A stretch of DNA of 15,212 bases, taken from the NCBI GenBank assembly GCA_966430775.1, contig CBJMMB010000092.1, positions 1 to 15,212 on the forward strand. Direction: 5' to 3'. Below are positions 1-8,091 of the stretch, piece after piece (positions within the stretch are counted from its first letter, which is position 1; each line of letters starts with the position of its first letter). Below the pieces are notes generated by a model. The model had not been told where the DNA came from, made no database searches, and saw only the letters and a program-made list of their open reading frames with translations. The stretch comes from Dyella_B sp966430775 (GTDB taxonomy: Bacteria; Pseudomonadota; Gammaproteobacteria; Xanthomonadales; Rhodanobacteraceae). The translations under genes and the position numbers were made by a program.

Positions 1-2047
1 CCGAGCCCAGGTGCGCATGCAGGCCGCGCACGGTGACGCCATGCGTATCGGCCAGGCGCAGGAAGGCGTCGAGCTGATCCACCGGCAGACCGAACTTGCT
101 GCCGCTGCCGCCGGTGCGCACCTTTTCGTGATGGCCCAGGCCGCGCCCAAGATCCAGGCGCAAGACAATTTCGCGTCCGCGGAACACGTCGCCCCAATGC
201 TCCAACGGATAGAGCGAATCGAGCGACACGGTGGCGCGCGTGGTGAAGGCCCACGCGTAGTCCTCCCGCGGCGCGAAGTTGGGCGTGAACAACAGCGGCG
301 AGGATTCGGGCACCACGGCCATCACCGCCTTCAGCTCGCCCGGCGATACGCACTCGAAGCCGAAGCCTTCTTCGACCAGCGCACGCAGGATGGCCGGATG
401 CGTATTGGCTTTCACCGCGTAATGCAGGCGATCCACCGCACCGAGTTTCTTCAGCTCGCGCGCCTGCTTGCGCACGGTCGGCAAGTGATAGACGTAACGC
501 GGCGTCGCCTCGGCACCGAGCGCAAGCAAGCGTGCACGTTCCTGCGTGCGCCACCATGCATCGCTCGCCGCGACGGTTTCACCGCTGCCGTACAGGCTTT
601 GCCAGCTCGGTCCGAACAGGGCGCTGTCGTCGGTGCGCAGAGCGCCGGCCGCGATCAGCATTTCATGCAGGCGCGGCACCAGATCGTCGACCACGCTCTC
701 GTCCACCACAAAGGTGAGGTTGAGGTTATTGGACGACTGCGAGATCAGATGCACGCGTAACTGGCCGAACTCCGCCAGCACGCTGGACAAGGTATGCAGC
801 ATCGAACGCATGCCGCGGCCGACCATGGTGATCGCCGCACATGGTGCGATCACCTTGACGCGGCAGACCTTGGCCAGGTCGCTGGCGAGCGCGGCGATGG
901 CGTCGGAGTCGAGCAGATTTTCGGTGGGATCGAGCGAAACGGTGACGTTGGTTTCGGCCGAACTGATCAGGTCCACTGACAAACCGTGCTGCTTGAACTG
1001 TGTGAACACATCGGCGAGAAAGCCGACCTGCTGCCACATGCCGACCGATTCCATCGATATCAGCGTGATGCCTTTGCGCGCGCTGATCGCCTTGACGCTG
1101 GGCGCATGTTCGCGCACTTCCGGGCCGATCACGGTGCCTTCCAGTTCCGGCCGGTTGGTGTCCTTGATCAGCATCGGCACACGCGGTTCGCGCAATGGCG
1201 ACAGGCAGCGCGGATGCAGCACTTTCGCGCCAGTGGAGGCGATTTCCTGCGCTTCTTCGTAGTCGAGTTTCTGCAACAGGCGCGCGCCCGGCACCTGGCG
1301 CGGGTTGGCGGTGAACATGCCGGCCACGTCGGTCCAGATTTCCACGCGCTGCGCTTTCAACAACGCGCCGAAGTACGACGCCGACGTATCCGAACCGCCA
1401 CGACCGAGCAGCACGGTGCGGCCTTGTGCTTCGCGCGCGATGAAGCCCTGCGTGATGAACACCTCGCCGAGCTGCGCCAGGCGTGCGTTCAAGGCCGGAT
1501 CGGGTTTGGCTTCGACCATTGCCGACAACAGCTTGGTGCGCTCGTTCTGGTTCGGCAGCGCCACCGCGGCGAGGCAATCGCGCGCATCCAGCCACTGCGT
1601 GGGCAGTCCCGTATGGGAAAGGAACGCGGCGCCCAATGCGCTCGACATCAGCTCGCCATGGCCCTGCACCAGCGCCGACCATGCCAGCTCGCCCATCGCC
1701 GCCGGGCCTTCCTCGGCCAGCTTCGACAGCTCGCGCAGACGCGCGGCCAAGGTATCGGGCACGGACAGCTGCATGTGATCGAGCAGAGCGTAGTGACGCT
1801 GCGCGATCGCTTTGTATGCCTCGATACGTTTGCCTTTGTCTTCCTGGGCGCACAGTTGTTTGAGTGCGTCGGTGATGCCGGTCAGCGCGGACACGACCAC
1901 CAGCACGCGCGCGCCTTCGGCACGACGGCTGGCCATCAGTTCGCGGATGTTCTGCCAGCGCGGCAGGGTGGCGACACTGGTGCCGCCAAACTTCATCACG
2001 ATCCAGGGTGCGCCGGCGGAAAGCGGCGCGGGGGCGTTCGAGGTCAC
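1..2047 (-). CDS. lysAC: Bifunctional aspartate kinase / diaminopimelate decarboxylase (3' end outside window)
   Basis: One reading frame joins the first and last enzymes of lysine synthesis: aspartate phosphorylation and decarboxylation of meso-diaminopimelate. Both are cytoplasmic. Seen: the kinase motif KFGGTS at residues 19-24, GRGGSDTSA near residue 217, and ACT-type regulatory sequence (LSVDLISSAETNVTVSLD near residue 366, then a second unit with SQSSNNLNLTF). After a short linker comes a PLP-dependent decarboxylase domain with YAVKAN (PLP lysine about K546) and GLHAHLGSG at the window edge. About 682 codons are present; fused homologues are roughly 850-870 residues, so the C-terminal third of the decarboxylase is missing here. 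The start is a GTG at 2047 giving a 17-residue lead before MKFGG; an ATG at 1996 is the alternative, and neither has a strong Shine-Dalgarno. The ACT domains suggest feedback inhibition by an amino acid. The fusion is typical of Xanthomonadales. Confidence 0.93.
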   Translation of the reverse strand, partial: MTSNAPAPLSAGAPWIVMKFGGTSVATLPRWQNIRELMASRRAEGARVLVVVSALTGITDALKQLCAQEDKGKRIEAYKAIAQRHYALLDHMQLSVPDTLAARLRELSKLAEEGPAAMGELAWSALVQGHGELMSSALGAAFLSHTGLPTQWLDARDCLAAVALPNQNERTKLLSAMVEAKPDPALNARLAQLGEVFITQGFIAREAQGRTVLLGRGGSDTSASYFGALLKAQRVEIWTDVAGMFTANPRQVPGARLLQKLDYEEAQEIASTGAKVLHPRCLSPLREPRVPMLIKDTNRPELEGTVIGPEVREHAPSVKAISARKGITLISMESVGMWQQVGFLADVFTQFKQHGLSVDLISSAETNVTVSLDPTENLLDSDAIAALASDLAKVCRVKVIAPCAAITMVGRGMRSMLHTLSSVLAEFGQLRVHLISQSSNNLNLTFVVDESVVDDLVPRLHEMLIAAGALRTDDSALFGPSWQSLYGSGETVAASDAWWRTQERARLLALGAEATPRYVYHLPTVRKQARELKKLGAVDRLHYAVKANTHPAILRALVEEGFGFECVSPGELKAVMAVVPESSPLLFTPNFAPREDYAWAFTTRATVSLDSLYPLEHWGDVFRGREIVLRLDLGRGLGHHEKVRTGGSGSKFGLPVDQLDAFLRLADTHGVTVRGLHAHLGS

Positions 2048-2175
2048 GGTTTCTCTGTCTAGGGTTGCGGGAAAAGTCAATTCCGCCAGTGTTGCAACGC
2101 GTCAGCCGGATTGCAACGGAAAATTCGGCATAGAGGTGGTGTTTGGATGGCTAAATGCTTGCGGTGCTTTTTTCC

Positions 2176-2307
2176 CCCTCTCCCCTCCGGGGAGAGGGCC
2201 GGGTGAGGGGCTGGGGCTTGCGCCGATTTCAAAAGAAACCATGCTCTGATTTTCTTTTCCCGCCAGCCTTGGCCCCTCACCTCACCCCTTTCCCCTTGGG
2301 GAAAGGG
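2176..2307. repeat. Inverted pair of REP-like hairpin elements (BIME-like)
   Basis: Two related units face each other. The left unit has a 10-bp stem (2176-2185 with 2189-2198) followed by a G-rich tail containing GGGTGAGGGG. The right unit, in reverse orientation, has a perfect 10-bp stem (2286-2295 with 2298-2307, loop TT) preceded by the complementary C-rich tail. The AT-rich centre is also symmetric: AAAAGAAA at 2231-2238 pairs with TTTCTTTT at 2251-2258, so the arms run about 65 bases. This is the usual shape of a bacterial interspersed mosaic element. It could also stabilise or terminate the upstream fumarase transcript. Confidence 0.75.
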
Positions 2308-2320
2308 AACAATGGAATGT

Positions 2321-2337
2321 TCTCCCCGGAGGGGAGA
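2321..2337. repeat. Additional short REP-like palindrome
   Basis: TCTCCCC at 2321-2327 pairs with GGGGAGA at 2331-2337 around a GGA loop. The stem resembles that of the neighbouring REP-like unit starting at 2176, so this may be a decayed third copy. It is the stem closest to the fumarase 3' end. Confidence 0.5.
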
Positions 2338-2369
2338 GGAGGCGAACGTGGCGCGCGTAGCGCGCTGCG

Positions 2370-3884
2370 TCACTCGATTGAAACGGGGATCTTGCCGATC
2401 TTCGCCTGCCATTCCCGCGGCCCGGTCTTATGCACCGAGGTACCCGCCGAATCCACCGCCACGGTCACCGGCATGTCCTTGACCTCGAATTCGTAGATCG
2501 CCTCCATGCCGAGGTCTTCGAACGCCACCACGCGGCTGGCCTTGATCGCCTTGGACACCAGGTAGGCGGCGCCGCCCACGGCCATCAGGTACACCGACTG
2601 GTGCTTCTTGATCGCTTCGATGGCTGCCGGACCGCGCTCGGCCTTGCCGACCATGCCCAAAAGGCCGGTCTGCGCCAGCACCTGCTCGGTGAATTTGTCC
2701 ATGCGGGTGGCGGTAGTGGGGCCCGCGGGGCCGACCACTTCGTCGCGCACCGGGTCGACCGGGCCGACGTAATAGATGAATCGGCCGCTGAAATCGACCG
2801 GCAACGGCTCGCCCTTGTTCAGCATGTCGACCATTCGCTTATGGGCGGCGTCGCGGCCGGTGAGCAGCTTGCCGTTGAGCAGCAGCACTTCGCCGGGCTT
2901 CCAGCTGGCCACTTCCTCGCGGGTGATCGTATCGAGGTTCACGCGACGGCCCTTGGAGGAGTCGTAGGTGAGCTTGGGCCAGTCTTCCAGCGAGGGCGGA
3001 TCGAGCATCACCGGGCCGGAGCCGTCCAGGGTGAAGTGCGCGTGGCGGGTGGCGGCGCAGTTGGGGATCATCGCCACCGGCAGGTTGGCGGCGTGGGTCG
3101 GGTAATCCTTGACCTTGATGTCGAGCACGGTGGTGAGGCCGCCCAGCCCCTGCGCGCCGATGCCCAGCGCGTTCACCTTCTCGTACAGCTCCAGGCGCAG
3201 TTCCTCGGCGCGGCTGGACGGTCCGCGGGCGATCAGCTCCTGGATGTCGATCGGCTCCATCAGGGCTTCCTTCGCCAGCAGCATCGCTTTCTCCGCAGTG
3301 CCACCGATGCCGATGCCCAGCATACCCGGCGGGCACCAGCCGGCGCCCATGGTCGGCACGGCCTTGAGTACCCAGTCGACGATGGAATCGGAAGGATTGA
3401 GCATCACAAACTTGGACTTGGCCTCCGAACCGCCGCCCTTTGCCGCCACGATCACATCGACCGTATCGCCTGGCACGATGGAAACGTTGATCACCGCCGG
3501 CGTGTTGTCCTTGGTGTTGGTACGCTTGCCGGCCGGATCGGCCAGCACACTGGCGCGCAGCTTGTTATCTGGATGGTTGTAGGCGCGGCGCACGCCTTCG
3601 TTGACCATGTCCTCCAGGCTCAGCGTGGCGTCCCAACGCACGTTCATGCCCACCTTCAGGAACACGGTGACGATGCCGGTGTCCTGGCACAGCGGGCGAT
3701 GCCCCTCCGCCGCCATGCGCGAGTTGATCAGGATCTGCGCCATCGCATCCTTGGCCGCCGGCGATTCCTCGCGCTCGTAGGCTTTGGCCAGGTTGGTGAT
3801 GTAGTCGACCGGGTGGTAGTAGCTGATGTACTGCAGGGCGTCGGCGACGGACTGGATCAGATCGTCTTGCTTGATGGTGGTCAT
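2370..3884 (-). CDS. fumA: Fumarate hydratase, class I (iron-sulfur type)
   Basis: Predicted to interconvert fumarate and malate in the TCA cycle in the cytoplasm, using an oxygen-sensitive [4Fe-4S] cluster. The 504-residue length fits single-chain class I fumarases (about 500-550). The three expected cluster cysteines are visible: C66 in HRPLCQDTG, C184 in GWCPPGMLG and C276 in PNCAATRHAHF. The N-terminal alpha domain spans about residues 10-290. The C-terminal beta domain contains KASRVVAFEDLGMEAIYEF and VDSAGTSVH near the end. The ATG at 3884 is the only start giving a normal N-terminus; the Shine-Dalgarno is weak. The gene is same-strand and upstream of lysAC but separated by 322 bp of repeats, so it is probably a separate transcript. 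The fumA/fumB symbol choice is arbitrary; the family call is firm. Confidence 0.95.
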   Translation of the reverse strand: MTTIKQDDLIQSVADALQYISYYHPVDYITNLAKAYEREESPAAKDAMAQILINSRMAAEGHRPLCQDTGIVTVFLKVGMNVRWDATLSLEDMVNEGVRRAYNHPDNKLRASVLADPAGKRTNTKDNTPAVINVSIVPGDTVDVIVAAKGGGSEAKSKFVMLNPSDSIVDWVLKAVPTMGAGWCPPGMLGIGIGGTAEKAMLLAKEALMEPIDIQELIARGPSSRAEELRLELYEKVNALGIGAQGLGGLTTVLDIKVKDYPTHAANLPVAMIPNCAATRHAHFTLDGSGPVMLDPPSLEDWPKLTYDSSKGRRVNLDTITREEVASWKPGEVLLLNGKLLTGRDAAHKRMVDMLNKGEPLPVDFSGRFIYYVGPVDPVRDEVVGPAGPTTATRMDKFTEQVLAQTGLLGMVGKAERGPAAIEAIKKHQSVYLMAVGGAAYLVSKAIKASRVVAFEDLGMEAIYEFEVKDMPVTVAVDSAGTSVHKTGPREWQAKIGKIPVSIE

Positions 3885-3975
3885 GGCGGCGGCTTCTAGC
3901 GGGGAGAGAATGCCCGGCGAAGCGAGCGTCCGCCGGGCACAACCGGCCTATTGTGCCCCAATCCGTCCCTGCAGA

Positions 3976-4003
3976 TAAAAAAGCGGCCGCGCAGGGCGGC
4001 CGC
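3976..4003 (-). terminator. Rho-independent terminator of the outer-membrane protein gene
   Basis: On the minus strand a perfect 8-bp stem (GCGGCCGC at 3983-3990 and 3996-4003, 5-base loop) is followed by a T-run (the plus-strand A-run 3977-3982). It begins 25 bases after the stop of the minus-strand gene at 4028 and precedes the fumarase start, so the two minus-strand genes are likely uncoupled. Confidence 0.88.
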
Positions 4004-4027
4004 AAAGGGAGTGGAGAACTCCTTGAA

Positions 4028-4648
4028 TCAGAAGCGGTATTCGGCCTGGAGCGAGTACATGCCGATGCGGGTGTTCTTGTTGAATTCGTTTTCCGGCACG
4101 CGATAGGTGTCGTAGGCCAGGCCGAGGCTGAAGTTCTTGTTGAAGTTGTAACCGCCGCCAACGCCGAAATATTCGCCCGTGCGGGTGACGGCATCACGAC
4201 TACTCGTCACGCCGCCCAGATAGGAGACGAACCGGTATTCGTACAAGCTGCGGCCACGGAACCAGCCGGCGCGAGCGCCTACGTACCATTGGTCAGTGAT
4301 GTTGTAATTGAGGTTGCCGCCCAGCAGCCAGCCGCGGGTCTGAACCTGCTGACGCTCAATGCTATAACCGGGGCCTGGGGCTTCGCGCGCCACGGCATTG
4401 CCGAGAAAACCGTAACCGGCTTCAACACCGTAGTCCACTACGCTGTTCCAGCGATAACCAACGCGCAGCGCACCCGCCTTGCCGGTCTTGCTGAAGCTGT
4501 TGCCTTCGATCCCCGAGTACGGATTTTCGACGTTGTAGTGCGAAGCACCCGCATTGGCATTGACAAAGAAATTGCCACCATCGGCGAGTGCAACGGACGA
4601 AGCCGTGCCAAGCGCCAAGGCGACGGCGATGATTGCGAACTTGCGCAT
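4028..4648 (-). CDS. Small outer-membrane beta-barrel protein
   Basis: This is a 206-residue protein with a clear Sec signal peptide (residues 1-22, cleavage likely after ALA, before DGG). The mature part alternates aromatic and small residues in amphipathic strands (RVGYRW, VEAGYGFLG, LGGNLNYNI, WYVGARAGW, YFGVGGGYNF, FSLGLAYDTYR). It ends in SLQAEYRF with a terminal phenylalanine, the usual recognition signal for outer-membrane barrel assembly. Size and strand count suggest an eight-stranded OmpA/Ail/OmpX-like barrel. There is no peptidoglycan-binding domain. The ATG at 4648 has a strong Shine-Dalgarno (AGGAG, about 7 bases upstream). A strong terminator follows. The gene is divergent from the protease gene across 502 bp. 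The specific role (adhesion, small porin, membrane stability) cannot be told from sequence. Confidence 0.85.
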   Translation of the reverse strand: MRKFAIIAVALALGTASSVALADGGNFFVNANAGASHYNVENPYSGIEGNSFSKTGKAGALRVGYRWNSVVDYGVEAGYGFLGNAVAREAPGPGYSIERQQVQTRGWLLGGNLNYNITDQWYVGARAGWFRGRSLYEYRFVSYLGGVTSSRDAVTRTGEYFGVGGGYNFNKNFSLGLAYDTYRVPENEFNKNTRIGMYSLQAEYRF

Positions 4649-5150
4649 GAGTGAACTCCTGATCGATTGAGAGAGATTCCGCCGCAGCGAACCGCGCAGA
4701 GGGGAAGCGGTCGCGAGCGTAAAAATTTTGCAAAAGGTAACGAATCGATTCGCCGCTGCCTAAAGAAAATTCTTCAACGAAGGTAGGGATTCACTTACGC
4801 CATCCGTCTTGCGCGCAACACGCATGCATTCGCACACAACACGTCGTGATGAGGGACTACACATGCAGGCGCGATGTTTTCGTTGGATCGAGAAAACTGC
4901 TCAGATTTAGCTGTCACATGAACTTCCTTCACGCCTACATGCAACTCAGGCACTTCCAGGTTTTGCTGTAGCGCTATAGGCTCGCTCGTAGCGGCTCGAT
5001 GCCGATCGTCAGGGGAGACGGGCGACGTCGCTGGGAACGAATTTCTACGCCACATGCACCCACGACGTTCACGTGGATGCGACAAAGGTGCGTGCTTCGG
5101 CCTTTGCTGCGCGGACACGGCATGTCGTTGTGCTTATTCGGGAGAGCACC
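4649..5150. other. 502-bp divergent intergenic region
   Basis: This region separates the minus-strand outer-membrane gene from the plus-strand protease gene and must carry both promoters. The part nearest the outer-membrane gene is AT-rich (4715-4775) and includes a perfect 12-bp palindrome at 4741-4752 centred on ATCGAT. I see no sigma-70 pair strong enough to call. A 107-codon minus-strand frame (4795-5118) lacks any domain-like composition and is likely chance. Confidence 0.6.
5140..5146 (+). promoter_or_regulatory. Shine-Dalgarno site fixing the protease start
   Basis: GGGAGAG ends four bases before the ATG at 5151. The signal peptide begins exactly there, so this start is preferred over the in-frame ATG at 5073, which would place 26 non-signal residues in front of it. 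Confidence 0.7.
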
Positions 5151-7073
5151 ATGTTTGCAAAGCTGCATCGCAAGTCGCTTTCGTTGTCCCTTGGCCTCGT
5201 GTTGGCCGGCGTCAGTGCCAGCGCGCTGTCCGCCGACGTCAAACCTGCCGTGGATGCAGGCACCGCGCCATCCAATCAGACCGTGCACGTCACGCTGTTT
5301 TTGAAACTTCACAATGAAGCGGCGCTGGAGGATTACATCCGCCAGACCGTCACGCCGGGCAGCGCGCACTATCAGCAATTTCTCACCACCAGCCAGTTTG
5401 CGCAGCAATACGGCGCCACCGATGCCGAGATCGCGCGTGTGCAGTCGTATCTGCGCAGCCAGGGTTTGAGCAGCGAAGTGCTGCCGAGCCATCTCGCCAT
5501 TCGCACCAGCGGTACGCTGGGGCAGTTTGGCCATTTGTTCCAGACGTCCATCCATACCTACGTATCGCGCACGAACGGCCGCAGCTTCCACAAGCCCGCG
5601 AGCGCGCCGCAATTGCCCGCTGGCATTGCCGACGTGGTGGATGTCGCGACCGGCTTGAGCAATGAAAAGGCGTATCGCCCGCATCACGTCTCCATGCCCG
5701 CGTTCGCCGCGCTCGGCACGCAGAACGCGAAGGCCAATGCGCTGGCCGCCAAGGGTGGCGGTTCGAACGGCAATCCGACTGCGTCAGGCGTGCCTGGTCA
5801 ATACACCGTGGGCGACGTCGCCAACTTCTACAACATCAATCCGCTTTATCAGCGCGGCGTGGTCGGCAAGGGCTCGACCGTGTGCATCGTGACGTTGTCG
5901 AATTTCTATCCCAGCGATGCGACCACTTATTGGTCCGATATCGGCCTTGCCACCAAGCCCAATCGCATTTCGCTGGTACCGGTGGATGGCGGTGGCGCCA
6001 TCGACGGCGGCAGTGGCGAAACCTCGATCGACGTCGAGCAATCGGGCGGCATTGCGCCGTATGCGGATATCGTGGTGTATCACGCACCCAACACCACCAA
6101 TGCGTACGTCGATGCGTTCGCGCAAGCAGTCACCGACAACACCTGCGACAGCATCTCCACCAGCTGGGGCTTGCCGGAAATCTTCAACTTCGCCGCGTTG
6201 AACGTCACCGGCGCCAGCAATACCGACACCACCGACGTGGGCGATCTGCGCGCGTTCCACAAGATCTTCCTGGAAGCGGCCGTGCAGGGGCAATCGCTGT
6301 TCGCCGCCTCGGGCGATTCGGGCGCCTATGACACGGTGCGCGACCTGGGCAATGGCACCGGCGTGGGTGAATACACCGCGCCGCTCACGGTCGATTCGCC
6401 GGCCTCCGATCCCTTCATCACCGCCGCCGGCGGCACCACCACGCCGTACAGCTATGCGTTCGGCACCGGCCCGACCGAATCGATCACGCAGGAAAGCGTG
6501 TGGGGCTGGGATTACCTGCAGACCTATTTCAACAAGTACGTGCGCCCGATCAACTTGTTCGCCACGGGCGGTGGCGGCGGCGTGAGCGTGTATTGGCGCA
6601 AGCCGTTCTACCAGGCCTTCACCTTCGGCGTTCGCCGCAGCGAACCGAATCAATCGCTGGTCTTTAACGATCCCAGCGCCGGTCCGACCACGCTGCTGAA
6701 ACTGCCCAGCCATTTTGCGGGACGCAACGTGCCGGATATTTCCTTGAACGCCGATCCGGAAACGGGCTATGTGTTCGTGTCCACGAACGACGGCGGCGTG
6801 CTCACCGGTGAAGGCGGCACCAGCTTCGTGGCGCCGCAGCTCAACGGCATCACCGCGTTGCTGCGGCAGAGCACGGGCCATCGCATCGGCTTGTGGAATC
6901 CGCAGGTGTATGCGATCCAGAACATCTTCGGCTACGGCTGGTTCACGCCGTTCAAGGCGATCCGCGCCGGCGACAACTGGTTCTACTACGGCGCACCGCA
7001 CTACAACCCGGGTGCGGGTATCGGCGCGCTGGATGTCGCGAATCTGGATGTGTTCCTGCGTAGCGGGTTTTAA
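5151..7073 (+). CDS. Secreted S53 (sedolisin/kumamolisin-type) serine-carboxyl protease precursor
   Basis: This is a 640-residue secreted endopeptidase precursor of the acid-acting sedolisin family. A signal peptide covers residues 1-28 (basic MFAKLHRK, hydrophobic core, ALSA). A pro-kumamolisin activation domain follows at about 40-180 (VHVTLFLKLHNEAALEDYI; TPGSAHYQQFLTTSQFAQQYG). A Gly/Ser-rich linker lies around 200-215, and the catalytic domain at about 216-640. The expected catalytic residues are all present: E290 and D294 in GSGETSIDVE, oxyanion D389 in AASGDSGAY, and S558 in GEGGTSFVAP. Autocatalytic removal of the prodomain is expected. The C-terminal calcium-binding loop looks degenerate: the usual Asp-Ile pair reads A603-I604, and the later Gly/Asp ligands are also replaced. 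There is no C-terminal extension. The gene is monocistronic, with a hairpin immediately downstream. The natural substrate is unknown. Confidence 0.93.
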   Translation: MFAKLHRKSLSLSLGLVLAGVSASALSADVKPAVDAGTAPSNQTVHVTLFLKLHNEAALEDYIRQTVTPGSAHYQQFLTTSQFAQQYGATDAEIARVQSYLRSQGLSSEVLPSHLAIRTSGTLGQFGHLFQTSIHTYVSRTNGRSFHKPASAPQLPAGIADVVDVATGLSNEKAYRPHHVSMPAFAALGTQNAKANALAAKGGGSNGNPTASGVPGQYTVGDVANFYNINPLYQRGVVGKGSTVCIVTLSNFYPSDATTYWSDIGLATKPNRISLVPVDGGGAIDGGSGETSIDVEQSGGIAPYADIVVYHAPNTTNAYVDAFAQAVTDNTCDSISTSWGLPEIFNFAALNVTGASNTDTTDVGDLRAFHKIFLEAAVQGQSLFAASGDSGAYDTVRDLGNGTGVGEYTAPLTVDSPASDPFITAAGGTTTPYSYAFGTGPTESITQESVWGWDYLQTYFNKYVRPINLFATGGGGGVSVYWRKPFYQAFTFGVRRSEPNQSLVFNDPSAGPTTLLKLPSHFAGRNVPDISLNADPETGYVFVSTNDGGVLTGEGGTSFVAPQLNGITALLRQSTGHRIGLWNPQVYAIQNIFGYGWFTPFKAIRAGDNWFYYGAPHYNPGAGIGALDVANLDVFLRSGF

Positions 7074-7084
7074 GTAGCCGCCCC

Positions 7085-7112
7085 TTCCCTCCCCCGTTAT
7101 CGGGGGAGGGAA
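7085..7112. repeat. Perfect 12-bp-stem hairpin after the protease gene
   Basis: Bases 7085-7096 are fully complementary to 7101-7112 around a TTAT loop. The stem (CCCTCCCCC/GGGGGAGGG core) resembles the other C/G-rich REP-like stems in this window but lacks the G-rich tail. It starts 11 bases after the protease stop. There is no T-run, so termination there would be non-canonical. Confidence 0.75.
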
Positions 7113-7168
7113 CTCAAGCACGCACATGCATGGTTATGATGGTGATTCTCTTCGCCATCTCCTACGCC

Positions 7169-8062
7169 ATGTCTTCCAAGCGTCGCTTCATGCAGCTCGA
7201 TGTGTTCTCGCACCTGCCGATGAAAGGCAATCCGCTCGCGGTCGTGATCGACGGCGACGGCTTGAACGAAGCCACCATGCGCGCCTTCGCGCGCTGGACG
7301 AATCTTTCCGAAACCGCTTTCCTGCTGCCACCGACGGTGCCGGAAGCGGATTATCGCGTGCGCATTTTCACGCCACGCCGGGAACTGCCGTTCGCCGGCC
7401 ATCCGAGCGTCGGCAGCGCCTATGTGGCGATCGAAGCCGGTCTGGTCGACCGCGGCAAGACACGCTTGATCCAGCAGTGCGCCGCCGGCCTGCTGCCGGT
7501 GAACGTCGAGCATTCCGGCGCGGAACGGGTGATACATGTGCAGTCACCGGCCGCTCGCGTTCATGACGTGAGCGCCGACGTACGCCAGGCCATCGCGCAG
7601 GCGATCCGCATGGCGCCCGATGATGTTTCGATCAGCCTGGTGGACAACGGTCCGCATTGGTGGGTGTGCGATATGGGCGAGGCGTCGCGCGTGCGCGCGT
7701 TGAAACCCGATCTGCGCGCCATCGCGGCGCTGAGCGAACAGCATGGCGTCATCGGCCTCAGCGTATTCGGCCAGGAACAGGACGGCACCGCGAAGATGGC
7801 CGTGCGCGCTTTCTGCCCGGCGGACGATATACCGGAAGACCCGGTCACCGGTAGCGTCAACGCCGGGATCATGGCGTTGCTTGCCGAACGCGGTGATTCC
7901 CGTTTCGGCTTCGATTATGTCGCCAGCCAGGGGCGTGAAGTGGGGCGCGACGGATACGTGCATGTGAAGCGTGATGCCGCGAGCGGCGCCATCACCATCG
8001 GTGGGCGGTGCGCGCTGGTGATCCGTGGTGAGCTGGATTTGGGCGAGACGGTTTCTGCTTAA
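7169..8062 (+). CDS. PhzF-family isomerase/epimerase-like protein
   Basis: This 297-residue cytoplasmic protein belongs to the PhzF fold, two similar halves related to diaminopimelate epimerase but without catalytic cysteines. Seen: the N-terminal strand FMQLDVFSHLPMKGNPLAVV, NLSETAFL with the conserved glutamate E48, FTPRRELPFAGHPSVG at about 67-82, and EDPVTGSVNAGIM at about 223-234. These are the hallmark motifs. Length is normal (260-300). The ATG at 7169 gives a standard N-terminus; upstream in-frame ATGs at 7130-7142 would add a hydrophobic tail, and none has a clear Shine-Dalgarno. No phenazine genes are nearby, so phenazine synthesis is not implied. Most PhzF proteins have unknown substrates. 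The following permease is 274 bp away across an inverted repeat. Confidence 0.9.
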   Translation: MSSKRRFMQLDVFSHLPMKGNPLAVVIDGDGLNEATMRAFARWTNLSETAFLLPPTVPEADYRVRIFTPRRELPFAGHPSVGSAYVAIEAGLVDRGKTRLIQQCAAGLLPVNVEHSGAERVIHVQSPAARVHDVSADVRQAIAQAIRMAPDDVSISLVDNGPHWWVCDMGEASRVRALKPDLRAIAALSEQHGVIGLSVFGQEQDGTAKMAVRAFCPADDIPEDPVTGSVNAGIMALLAERGDSRFGFDYVASQGREVGRDGYVHVKRDAASGAITIGGRCALVIRGELDLGETVSA

Positions 8063-8091
8063 GCGAATATCGGGTTTCTTGCCATGATTTG

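Larger units (their letters stand above)
2048..2369. other. Intergenic region filled by REP-like palindromes
   Basis: This 322-bp gap lies between the fumarase stop and the lysAC start, both on the minus strand. Most of it (2176-2337) is REP-like inverted repeat, listed separately. The lysAC-proximal 100 bases should hold its promoter or leader, but I see no convincing -35/-10 pair. A small GCGCGC-GTA-GCGCGC hairpin (2351-2365) follows the fumarase stop codon and has no T-run. No credible gene is present. Confidence 0.7.

Noticed and set aside
2430..3899. 489-codon plus-strand frame opposite the fumarase
   Set aside because: His/Gly/Arg-rich composition typical of antisense shadows; the minus strand encodes a complete class I fumarase with all cluster cysteines.
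4795..5118. 107-codon minus-strand frame in the divergent intergenic region
   Set aside because: No Shine-Dalgarno, no domain-like pattern, and it covers the expected protease promoter region.
5784..7127. 447-codon minus-strand frame opposite the S53 protease
   Set aside because: No motif, shadow composition, and it runs into the downstream hairpin.
7169..8062. Phenazine biosynthesis locus suggested by a PhzF-like protein
   Set aside because: No other phz genes are present; PhzF-fold proteins are widespread with unrelated roles.
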